A stretch of DNA of 50,058 nt from Clostridia bacterium (GTDB lineage Bacteria; Bacillota; Peptococcia; Peptococcales; BICA1-8), in NCBI GenBank assembly GCA_030154225.1, contig JASKKI010000010.1, positions 1-50,058 of the forward strand, written 5' to 3'. A model generated the notes under the pieces. It was not told the origin of the DNA, ran no database searches, and saw only the letters and a list, made by a program, of their open reading frames with translations. Made by a program: the position numbers and the translations under genes. Each line of letters begins with the position of its first letter. The stretch's first letter is position 1. Positions 36,352 to 42,937 of this stretch are shown one piece after another.

Positions 36352-36436
36352 TTCAAGAAGCAAGAGGCCAGAAGCAAGAAGCAGGAAAGTTATTGAAATT
36401 TCTTGCCTCTTGCATCATGCATCCTGCCTCATGCAT
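36352..36436. repeat. Degenerate spacer repeat 2
   Basis: CAAGAAGCAAGAGG and GAAGCAAGAAGCAGG on the left mirror TCTTGCCTCTTGCATC on the right. About 40 nt, including GGAAAGTTATTGAAATTTC, is shared exactly with the spacer after tRNA-Glu copy 2. Confidence 0.6.
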
Positions 36437-36512
36437 GGGCGATTAGCTCAGCTGGGAGAGCACCTGCCTTACAAGCAGGGGGTCGGCAGTTCGATCCTGT
36501 CATCGCCCACCA
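36437..36512 (+). tRNA. tRNA-Val (TAC)
   Basis: A 76-nt cloverleaf with acceptor GGGCGAT/ATCGCCC, anticodon loop CTTACAA (TAC) and encoded CCA. Confidence 0.95.
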
Positions 36513-36599
36513 TTTTCGAGGTTAGAGGTTCGAAGTTAGGGGCTCGAATTTCTAATCTTAAATTTTCCCAATGTCGAGCATCCAATTTGCATTTTGTTA

Positions 36600-36676
36600 G
36601 GCCCGTTGGAGAAGTGGCTTAACTCACCAGCCTTTCACGCTGGCATTCAGGGGTTCGAATCCCCTACGGGTCACCA
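36600..36676 (+). tRNA. tRNA-Glu (TTC), copy 2
   Basis: Identical to copy 1 except one C-to-T in the D arm (GAAGTGGC instead of GAAGCGGC). With its shared downstream spacer it indicates a local duplication of tRNA plus spacer. Confidence 0.95.
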
Positions 36677-36748
36677 TTCAAGAAGCAAGAAGCAGGAAAG
36701 TTATTGAAATTTCTTGCCTCCTGCGTTCTGCATCCTGCCTCATGAATT
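36677..36748. repeat. Degenerate spacer repeat 3
   Basis: Begins TTCAAGAAGCAAGAAGCAGG and continues with the same core as spacer 2, then CTTGCCTCCTGCGTTCTG. A short copy of the right half (CTTCTTGCCTCTTGC) also occurs near 44378, upstream of the CcdA-like gene. Confidence 0.6.
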
Positions 36749-36824
36749 GGAGCTGTGGTGTAGCGGTTAACATGTCGGCCTGTCACGCCGAAGATCGCGG
36801 GTTCGATTCCCGTCAGCTCCGCCA
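36749..36824 (+). tRNA. tRNA-Asp (GTC)
   Basis: A 76-nt cloverleaf with anticodon loop CTGTCAC (GTC), T-arm GTTCGATTC and encoded CCA. Confidence 0.95.
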
Positions 36825-36830
36825 TAATTT

Positions 36831-36906
<76 letters not shown>

Positions 36907-36907
36907 C

Positions 36908-36944
36908 AAAAAAACCAGTCACTTTCAAAGGTGGCTGGTTTTTT
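36908..36944 (+). terminator. Terminator of the six-tRNA cluster
   Basis: AAAACCAG-t-CAC pairs with GTG-g-CTGGTTTT and ends in TTTTTT directly after tRNA-Phe. Confidence 0.82.
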
Positions 36945-37226
36945 GCTGGAACTTTTTTGATTATTGTTACGTTAAATAAGTAATATATTGCCAATTGTCT
37001 TGGCGGGCCTGTTTGAACTGTCGGGCCACTTTATATTTAGAACCCAATTATAATTACGAAACCCAGGTTATGGTTAAAAGCATTGAAGGAGAGCGTAGTC
37101 AAAGAGGAACCAATTAAACTCAGGCTGTGGGAAGATAGAAAAAGTAGATTGGGAAGATAGAAAGGATTATATAATTTTAAAGTGGTCTTTTCAAAAAGTA
37201 GAAAAGAATGTATAATCAAATCAGAT
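36945..37226. other. Intergenic region before tRNA-Gly
   Basis: No gene is visible. It contains a direct repeat of GGGAAGATAGAAA (near 37129 and 37150) and a TATAAT at 37211-37216 that may be the -10 of tRNA-Gly with a weak -35 (TTTTCA). Confidence 0.5.
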
Positions 37227-37302
37227 GCGGATGTAGCTCAATTGGTAGAGTATCGGCTTCCCAAGCCGAGGGTTGCGGGTTCGAGCCCCGTCATCCGCTC
37301 CA
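37227..37302 (+). tRNA. tRNA-Gly (CCC)
   Basis: A 76-nt cloverleaf with acceptor GCGGATG/CATCCGC, anticodon loop TTCCCAA (CCC) and encoded CCA. Confidence 0.94.
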
Positions 37303-37316
37303 ATATTATATGATAA

Positions 37317-37471
37317 TTAAGGCCTCCTGCTATAAGGGAGGCCTTTATTTACTATAACAGCTACAATAATTAGACATATTGCTCCAATAAATACCGGGAA
37401 AAAAATAAAATTAAAGCAGCTACAAAAGCTGTAGCACCACCTAGAGGATGAAGGGTGTGTGTAAGTGTCAC
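37317..37471 (-). pseudogene. Remnant of an HPP-family membrane protein (C-terminal fragment, frameshifted)
   Basis: Read on the minus strand from 37471, the peptide contains THTLHPLGGATAFVAALI, which matches the HPP-family core (T-x-HP-x-GGATA). A one-base shift at a T-run near 37396 then gives FFPVFIGAICLIIVAVIVNK, which looks like the last helix of the same family. The N-terminal helices are missing because the upstream sequence is the end of the flavoprotein gene, whose TGA overlaps a GTG here. The fragment is about 50 residues against a normal length of about 150-200, so it is probably a decayed gene. Confidence 0.45.
37319..37350. terminator. Terminator after tRNA-Gly
   Basis: AAGGCCTCC (37319-37327) pairs with GGAGGCCTT (37337-37345) and is followed by TATTT. 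It could also serve the convergent minus-strand operon. Confidence 0.75.
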
Positions 37472-38637
37472 ATTAAAAACCGGTTGGGGCTAAGTGCTGT
37501 CACATCCATAAAAGTTTTACCATCTGTTATTAAATCAGCTATAATTTTTCCTGTAATAGGAGCGAGGGCAATTCCATCACCTTCATGACCGGCGGCCAGA
37601 TAAAAACCATTCAGGCCATTAACAGGACCTAAAAGGGGTAGCCCGTCAGGGGTGTAAGGTCTAAGTCCAGCTATGGCTCGGATAATATTCATTTCTTTCA
37701 GTTCAGGGATAAGCCTAGTAGCATTTTTTAGTATTTCTTTGATTCCTGTACGGGTATTTGTTATATCATAACCTGCGAATTCTCTAGTTGCCCCAATCAG
37801 GATATTTCCCTTTCTGGTTTGGCTCAAAGATAAACCCACACCCAATTTGACTGCCGCACTTTCAGAGTTATTATATAATTCCGGGTTGTATTTGGCTACA
37901 ATATATCGGGCTGAAAGGACATCACCCATGACAAAAGGAGGTACAGGTTCTGTTATGACAATTTGCCCTCTACGGGGCTTAATAGGAATTTTCAGCCCAA
38001 TCATTCTGCCTATGCTAGGTGCCCAGGCCCCGGCGGCATTGATAATAACAGGAGTATAAATTGTTCCCCGGTTTGTTTCTAGGCCTTCTATTTGATTATT
38101 TTTCACTTTAATTTTGGTTATCTCTGTTTCCAAAAGGATCTCTGCACCGTATCTTCTGGCAGCTTGGGCAAAGCCTAAGTTTAATCTAATAGGATTAACA
38201 TGGGCATCTTGTGGGCTATAGGTTGAACCTACGAGATGATTGGACAAACCACGCTGGTATCTTAAGGCTTCTTTATAGTTTAAAATTTCTACTTGCAGGC
38301 CCAAAGCCTTTTGCCTATTGACGAAATCTTCCATAATTTTTAATTCCTCGGGTGTTTCGATCAAAATCATTCCACCTGTATTCTCATATTCAATATCATA
38401 ATCCAGTTCTTTTTCTAATGTTTTATACATTTGGGAACTGGCTAAAGCCAATTGCAGGTGGATACCGGGATTTTTGGATTGAAGAATTATATCCTGGTCA
38501 CAGGCACCTGATGCACCGGAGGCTAGGTCATTTTTTTCAATTAGGATGACTTTTTGGCCCCGTTGGGATAAGTAAAAGGTAATAGCAGTTCCGATAACTC
38601 CCCCACCTATTACAACCACATCTGCTTTTTGGTTCAT
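37468..38637 (-). CDS. FAD-dependent amine/amino-acid dehydrogenase, DAO family (PDH-beta/HcnC-like)
   Basis: This 389-residue protein is a DAO-family flavoenzyme. It has VVVIGGGVIGTAITFYLSQRG at residues 6-26 and the C-terminal GLRPYTPDGLPLLGP and AAGHEGDGI. Such subunits oxidise the substrate (proline, glycine, sarcosine, D-amino acids or opines) and pass electrons to partner subunits instead of oxygen. The four genes upstream encode those partners, an arrangement like the alpha-beta-gamma-delta dye-linked proline dehydrogenases of Thermococcales and like HcnABC. The true substrate is not determined. It is the last gene of the sigma-54-type operon. Confidence 0.85.
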   Translation of the reverse strand: MNQKADVVVIGGGVIGTAITFYLSQRGQKVILIEKNDLASGASGACDQDIILQSKNPGIHLQLALASSQMYKTLEKELDYDIEYENTGGMILIETPEELKIMEDFVNRQKALGLQVEILNYKEALRYQRGLSNHLVGSTYSPQDAHVNPIRLNLGFAQAARRYGAEILLETEITKIKVKNNQIEGLETNRGTIYTPVIINAAGAWAPSIGRMIGLKIPIKPRRGQIVITEPVPPFVMGDVLSARYIVAKYNPELYNNSESAAVKLGVGLSLSQTRKGNILIGATREFAGYDITNTRTGIKEILKNATRLIPELKEMNIIRAIAGLRPYTPDGLPLLGPVNGLNGFYLAAGHEGDGIALAPITGKIIADLITDGKTFMDVTALSPNRFLM

Positions 38638-38639
38638 GC

Positions 38640-38909
38640 CTAATCCTCCTTTATAAAATCAGCAATTAAAGCCGTCCGGACCGGAGGTCGAATAGTTGGG
38701 GGGAGGATTTGGGCCATTTCCCTCTCTTTGGATAGAATACCAGCAATTAACCTCTGACAGGTTCTCCCCTGACATAAACCCATCCCGGCATGAGTTCTTT
38801 TCTTTATACCGGAGAGAGTTGTTGCTCCATCTTTGATTGCTTGTTCTATTTCTTCTTTGGTTACCTCTTCACAGCGGCAAATATATATTTTTTCATTGGT
38901 TTCCGGCAT
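38640..38909 (-). CDS. BFD-like [2Fe-2S] protein (dehydrogenase gamma-type subunit)
   Basis: This 89-residue protein has a BFD-like [2Fe-2S] domain: CRCEEVTKEEI followed by GMGLCQGRTCQ, giving C-x-C and C-x4-C ligands. I choose the ATG at 38909 because AAGGAGGA lies just upstream. A longer reading would overlap the preceding ferredoxin gene. In fused relatives this domain forms the C-terminus of the NAD(P)/FAD subunit. Here it is free, as in the gamma subunit of archaeal proline dehydrogenase. Confidence 0.85.
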   Translation of the reverse strand: MPETNEKIYICRCEEVTKEEIEQAIKDGATTLSGIKKRTHAGMGLCQGRTCQRLIAGILSKEREMAQILPPTIRPPVRTALIADFIKED

Positions 38910-38910
38910 G

Positions 38911-39420
38911 TTAATAATCCTCCTTACGGCAAATTGTACGAACATCCAGGTAAAAGGCTTTGGGAATTTCTACTGCTATAGTAGATGTTCCGTCATAAGT
39001 TCTGGGATTTTTAATTTTAAGGACTTTACCTTGGGCAACAAATTTTCCCCATCTATTTGCACAAGGCACTACTTCGCCTTCTTCTGGCAAAGGATAATAT
39101 TCATAGGGAAATTCCACTAAAGCAGTAGTAGGAGAATAATTTAAATCAATTTTGAAAATAGCCAAACCGGGACAGGAAGCAATACAGATTCCGCAGCCTG
39201 TACATTTTTCTTCATTTAGCCGAGGCAAATTGGTAATAGGGCTAGCTACAGTAATTGCCTGAAAAGGACAGGCCTTTTCGCAAGGATTACAGGGAATTTC
39301 TTGAACACATTCGATAAAAGCTACAGGACCTTTTTCTAATCTTTGTTGACTGGGTCGGCCGGGAGCACTTTCCAGTTCTTCCCAGGATGGAGTACCGGTA
39401 TATTTTATTCCTTGTTTCAT
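38911..39420 (-). CDS. 4Fe-4S ferredoxin-type subunit
   Basis: This 169-residue protein has two [4Fe-4S] motifs: PCNPCEKACPFQAI near residue 41 and CTGCGICIASCPGLAI near residue 73. The first motif is unusual because its leading Cys is in CVQEIPC. The C-terminal half is beta-rich with no recognised motif. It overlaps the upstream gene by 4 nt and likely relays electrons within the complex or to a soluble carrier. It corresponds in place to the delta subunit of PDH-type enzymes. Confidence 0.85.
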   Translation of the reverse strand: MKQGIKYTGTPSWEELESAPGRPSQQRLEKGPVAFIECVQEIPCNPCEKACPFQAITVASPITNLPRLNEEKCTGCGICIASCPGLAIFKIDLNYSPTTALVEFPYEYYPLPEEGEVVPCANRWGKFVAQGKVLKIKNPRTYDGTSTIAVEIPKAFYLDVRTICRKEDY

Positions 39421-40514
39421 GCCGTTCCCTCCCGAGAAATTTTTAACAATTCATCTTTAGCAAATTTCCTTATTTTTCCAAAAGGACCTGTACGTAAAGT
39501 ATTTAAGCGGTTCCAAATTTCTTTTTTCAAGGTATGGGCTTTTTCTTGATCATATAAACCTAAAGCCTGGGCACAGGCAATACCCGCCAGGCGTCCTTCT
39601 TCCATGGCAGTACTGGCTTCCTCAACACCGGTAATATCCCCAGCTACATATAAACCAGAAACAGTAGTTTCCATATTGTGGTTATGTTTAGGAATATGAC
39701 CTCCCAGTTGTGGAATGTAGGCAAATTCACAACCCATCAACCAGGCCAGTTCTGTTAAAGGACTTAAACCCACTGCCATACAAACAGTATCTACTTCCAG
39801 TATTTTTTCACTTCCAGGTATAGGCTGCCGGTTGTCATCAAGTTGGACAATTTGGGCAGCTACCACTTCATTTTTACCCATAACCTTTTGAATTGTATGG
39901 GAAATATAAATGGGTACACCAGCCCTACGAATTTTGGCGGCATGTACTCCATATCCGCCGATTTGGGGTGCTGCTTCAATTAAAGCAACAACATCCGCAC
40001 CTGCTTGTAGAAGCTGGTAGGAGACAATCAGTCCTACATTGCCCGAACCAATCATTAAAACTTTTTTACCGGGTAAGACCCGGTGTACATTAATCATGGT
40101 CTGAGCTGCACCGGCTCCCATAACACCAGGTAATGTACTTCCCGGAAAAGCCAGAGCATTTTCGGTAGCACCAGTGGCCAAGATTATCTTTTCCGCTTTT
40201 ATGGCCTGCTCCCGGTTTTGGTGGGAATAGCTAATAGTTTTATCAGGATAAATAGCATAGACGGGGGCATCAAGGATTACGTTTACACCAAGTTTTTCAG
40301 TTTCTCGAAGTAATTGTTTTCCGATATTGTATCCCCGGGTACCGGCCAAATGTTCACTGGAACCAAAAAATTTATGAATTTGTTTAAAAAGTTGGCCGCC
40401 AGGTTTGGTATTTTCATCAAAAAGAGTTACATTTCCTTGTGCTTTAGCCAGTTCTATTGCTGCAGCCAGGCCGGCTGGACCTGCTCCGATAACAGCTATT
40501 TGGATTTCCTTCAT
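39417..40514 (-). CDS. NAD(P)/FAD-dependent oxidoreductase subunit (HcnB/PDH-alpha-like)
   Basis: This 365-residue protein has two dinucleotide-binding motifs: IAVIGAGPAGLAAAIELAKA at 6-25 (FAD) and KVLMIGSGNVGLIVSY near 150 (NAD(P)H or a second nucleotide). It has the family segment PGGQLFKQIHKFFGS and VAGDITGVEEASTAMEEG. This is the electron-accepting subunit of sarcosine-oxidase-alpha/HcnB-type complexes, here lacking the fused N-terminal [2Fe-2S] and C-terminal BFD parts, which are separate neighbouring genes. It overlaps both flanking genes by 4 nt. Confidence 0.87.
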   Translation of the reverse strand: MKEIQIAVIGAGPAGLAAAIELAKAQGNVTLFDENTKPGGQLFKQIHKFFGSSEHLAGTRGYNIGKQLLRETEKLGVNVILDAPVYAIYPDKTISYSHQNREQAIKAEKIILATGATENALAFPGSTLPGVMGAGAAQTMINVHRVLPGKKVLMIGSGNVGLIVSYQLLQAGADVVALIEAAPQIGGYGVHAAKIRRAGVPIYISHTIQKVMGKNEVVAAQIVQLDDNRQPIPGSEKILEVDTVCMAVGLSPLTELAWLMGCEFAYIPQLGGHIPKHNHNMETTVSGLYVAGDITGVEEASTAMEEGRLAGIACAQALGLYDQEKAHTLKKEIWNRLNTLRTGPFGKIRKFAKDELLKISREGTA

Positions 40515-40828
40515 TCTTTGTCACTCCATTTACCCAGGCCAATCTGACTTTCAATAATCATTCCTTCTTCCACAGGTGTAATACAGGTACGAACATTTGG
40601 TTGGCCGTTTACAGTCATTATACAGTCAGTACAACGGCCTATCCCGCAAAAAATTCCCCGGGGATTTTTATCCTTTGGTGTTATTCGAAATTTTCTTATT
40701 CCAGCTGCTAAGAGGGCAGCAGCTATAGGTTCACCTTTTTTAGCTTGGATTGGCTTACCATCAACAAAGATGGTAACTAATTCAATCTCACAATCTTCTC
40801 CCAAAATTGGGTGCTTAGTTATTCTCAT
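40511..40828 (-). CDS. [2Fe-2S]-binding protein (HcnA-like)
   Basis: This 105-residue protein has a plant-type [2Fe-2S] domain with FCGIGRCTDC and a distal Cys in VRTCITP, matching HcnA and the N-terminus of sarcosine oxidase alpha. It is the first gene of the operon, reading leftward from the -24/-12 promoter at 40888-40905. GGAGG precedes the ATG on the minus strand. It overlaps the oxidoreductase gene by 4 nt. Confidence 0.87.
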   Translation of the reverse strand: MRITKHPILGEDCEIELVTIFVDGKPIQAKKGEPIAAALLAAGIRKFRITPKDKNPRGIFCGIGRCTDCIMTVNGQPNVRTCITPVEEGMIIESQIGLGKWSDKE

Positions 40829-40887
40829 TTGCCGGCCTCCTGTAAATGGTAAGTTGGGTTATAAATTATTTTTTGTATATTTTTAGA

Positions 40888-40905
40888 CATGCAAAAATTA
40901 TGCCG
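40888..40905 (-). promoter_or_regulatory. Sigma-54 (-24/-12) promoter
   Basis: On the minus strand CGGCATAATTTTTGCATG has GG and GC separated by exactly 10 nt, as in TGGCAC-N5-TTGCA. It lies about 60 bp upstream of the HcnA-like start codon. The sigma-54 activator gene is immediately upstream. Confidence 0.75.
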
Positions 40906-40998
40906 CAAATAAAAAAATTATGAAAACACTTTTAATAATCTTTTTGGTGTAATATATGAAGGTTCTTTCAGTCTGTTAAACTTTATAATAATTAGAAT

Positions 40999-41026
40999 GA
41001 AAAAAGAGGAAGGAGCCTTCCTCTCT
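40999..41026 (-). terminator. Terminator of the sigma-54 activator gene
   Basis: Reading leftward, GAGGAAGG and CCTTCCTC (41006-41013 with 41016-41023) form an 8-bp stem with a 2-nt loop, followed by TTTTTT. It separates the activator from the dehydrogenase operon. Confidence 0.78.
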
Positions 41027-41050
41027 GTTATGTGAACTTACTTATCTGCA

Positions 41051-41089
41051 ATTCTAAAAATTAGAATTAGAGATTCTAATTTTTAGAAT
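41051..41089. promoter_or_regulatory. Pair of 17-bp palindromic boxes, likely activator binding sites
   Basis: ATTCTAAAAATTAGAAT (41051-41067) and ATTCTAATTTTTAGAAT (41073-41089) are each imperfect palindromes with half-site ATTCTAA and are also inverted copies of each other. They lie about 170-210 bp upstream of the inferred start of the -24/-12 promoter, where sigma-54 enhancers usually sit. The second box overlaps the 3' end of the activator gene. Confidence 0.6.
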
Positions 41090-42458
41090 GAATTTGATAT
41101 TTGTCTAATTTATTGTAAAGGGTAGCCAGGGAGATTTTTAACTTTTTCGCCGCCAGTTTCTTTCCTTTTAAATCATACCCATATTTGTGCAAAGCTCTAA
41201 TGATCATTTGTCTTTCCATCTCTTCTAAAGATAATATTTCATCATTAGCAAACTTACTAATAGGTTTTAAATGAATTTGAACCTGGTGGCTAGTAATAAC
41301 CTGATTTTCTGATAAAATACATAACCTTTCGATTATATTCTCAAGTTCCCTTATATTACCAGGCCAGTCGTATTGTAGAAAAACGTCCAGAACCTTTGAC
41401 TCCAAAATAATATTTTTACCTAGCCGTTTATTTATTTTTCTGATAATAGTATCTACCAGTAAGGGAATATCATCTTTTCGTTCTCTTAATGGAGGTAAAT
41501 CTATTTGAATAACATTTAAACGATAAAACAGGTCCTGGCGAAACAGGTCCTTTTCTACATGTTTTAATAAATTATGATTAGTAGCGGCAATAATCCTGAC
41601 ATCTATTTTCTTTGTTTTATTACTACCCAGTCTTTCTACTTCCCGGTCCTGTAAAATCCTTAGTAGTTTGGCCTGCAGAGTTATGTTTAAGTCACCGATT
41701 TCATCAAGAAATATTGTTCCCCCATGGGCTAATTCAAATTTACCTATTTTTGTATTAAGAGCTCCTGTAAAAGCTCCTTTTTCATAACCAAATAATTCAC
41801 TCTCCAGCAAAGTTTCAGGTATTGCAGCACAATTTACTTTAATAAAAGGTCCTTGGCCACGTTTACTATGGTTATGAATGGCATGGGCAAACAATTCTTT
41901 ACCCGTTCCGCTTTCACCGGTGATTAGAACAGTTGCTGAATTTGCTGCTGCTTGCTTAGCTATTTTAATACACTGTTGAAACTGGGGATTGTTGCCCATG
42001 AGGTCTGGAAAAGTAAATTTGGCTGGAGCCAGTTGTTGAAGTTTCTCCCTTAATGAGTTTATTTCCTCTTTACTTTCTTCCAGTTTTTTAGCCATACGTT
42101 GAATATCTGAAATATCACGGAAAACAACAACTGCACCTACCAACTGGTTCTCTATAAAGATAGGTGATGCATTAGAAAGGACCTCTACATTACTGCCTGA
42201 AATTTCATTTAATTTTCCAAAAACAGGAGCTTTGGTCCGGAGGACCTCGGAGAGACCGCCATCATTGGAAACCTCAAAAATATTTTTACCCATTCTTTTT
42301 TCAGCAGGTATTTTAGTAATTTCAGTAAAAGCCTTGTTTACATACAGTATGGTTCCATCTTTATCAACAATTTCTATACCTTCTTGAGTGGCATTAAGGA
42401 TAGCATCTAATTGTTCTTTTGATTCTTTTATTTTCAATAATCTTTCAATACTCTTCAT
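41076..42458 (-). CDS. Sigma-54-dependent transcriptional activator (PAS-AAA+-Fis)
   Basis: This 460-residue protein is an enhancer-binding protein. A PAS domain (about residues 13-125) probably senses a ligand. The AAA+ core has Walker A GESGTGKE near 183, the sigma-54 contact loop GAFTGA in YEKGAFTGA near 229, and FLDEIGDL near 248. A Fis-type helix-turn-helix ends the protein (KKLAAKKLKISLATLYNKL). It lacks a receiver domain, so direct or PAS-mediated sensing is likely. It sits just upstream of the dehydrogenase operon on the same strand and probably activates it. AGAGGTAA precedes the ATG. Confidence 0.93.
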   Translation of the reverse strand: MKSIERLLKIKESKEQLDAILNATQEGIEIVDKDGTILYVNKAFTEITKIPAEKRMGKNIFEVSNDGGLSEVLRTKAPVFGKLNEISGSNVEVLSNASPIFIENQLVGAVVVFRDISDIQRMAKKLEESKEEINSLREKLQQLAPAKFTFPDLMGNNPQFQQCIKIAKQAAANSATVLITGESGTGKELFAHAIHNHSKRGQGPFIKVNCAAIPETLLESELFGYEKGAFTGALNTKIGKFELAHGGTIFLDEIGDLNITLQAKLLRILQDREVERLGSNKTKKIDVRIIAATNHNLLKHVEKDLFRQDLFYRLNVIQIDLPPLRERKDDIPLLVDTIIRKINKRLGKNIILESKVLDVFLQYDWPGNIRELENIIERLCILSENQVITSHQVQIHLKPISKFANDEILSLEEMERQMIIRALHKYGYDLKGKKLAAKKLKISLATLYNKLDKYQIHSKN

Positions 42459-42545
42459 TATGATTACCTCTATTGGTTATTCAATTTTTTTATCTGTTCC
42501 ACTACATCTAATTATAAAATAGTGTTAAGATGTTGACCAGAATTA

Positions 42546-42574
42546 TTGTGGTATTGAAATTCTCATGATATAAT
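42546..42574 (+). promoter_or_regulatory. Probable promoter of scfA
   Basis: TTGTGG (42546-42551), a 17-bp spacer and TATAAT (42569-42574) with an extended -10 (TGA before TATAAT) lie about 37 bp before scfA. Confidence 0.65.
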
Positions 42575-42610
42575 TCTAATGTTTAATGGTAATTTGGGAG
42601 GAGGTTAACT

Positions 42611-42760
42611 ATGGAGAAACAACTACATATTAGAACTATTAACAGCCAGAAGTTACAAAAAACTTTAAAAACAGGTGGATGTGGGGAATGTCAAACTTCT
42701 TGCCAATCAGCTTGTAAAACTTCATGTACTGTAGGAAACCAGGTTTGTAAAAATAACTAA
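42611..42760 (+). CDS. scfA: SCIFF peptide precursor (six cysteines in forty-five residues)
   Basis: This 49-residue peptide begins MEKQLHIRTINSQKLQ and continues TGGCGECQTSCQSACKTSC, then VGNQVC, giving the six cysteines that define SCIFF (ScfA). The core is nearly invariant across Clostridia. GGGAGGAGG precedes the ATG. It is a ribosomally made substrate for the radical SAM maturase encoded downstream, which forms a thioether crosslink. The natural function of the mature peptide is unknown. A terminator follows within 5 nt, so the peptide is likely made in excess over the maturase. Confidence 0.95.
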   Translation: MEKQLHIRTINSQKLQKTLKTGGCGECQTSCQSACKTSCTVGNQVCKNN

Positions 42761-42791
42761 AAAATAGACCCATCGGGGTCTAGTTTTTTTT
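42761..42791 (+). terminator. Terminator between scfA and scfB
   Basis: TAGACCC (42765-42771) pairs with GGGTCTA (42776-42782) across a 4-nt loop and is followed by GTTTTTTTT. Confidence 0.85.
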
Positions 42792-42796
42792 AAATT

Positions 42797-42869
42797 TTTT
42801 ATTTCCTGTAGCACGGTAGCACTGTAGCTACTGTAGGTTCAGAAAGACCGATGAAGTCGGTTTTTCTTA
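42797..42869 (+). repeat. Copy 2 of the 43-nt identical element plus terminator hairpin
   Basis: Positions 42797-42839 repeat 14602-14644 exactly. A second terminator-like hairpin (GACCGA, loop, TCGGTT and a T-run) follows, as in copy 1 but with sequence changes that preserve the stem. It lies between the scfA terminator and scfB. Confidence 0.7.
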
Positions 42870-42937
42870 AAAGTGTTTAAGTAATATTTAATTTATTAGC
42901 ATAATATAATATAATAATATAGATAAGGATGGTTTAA

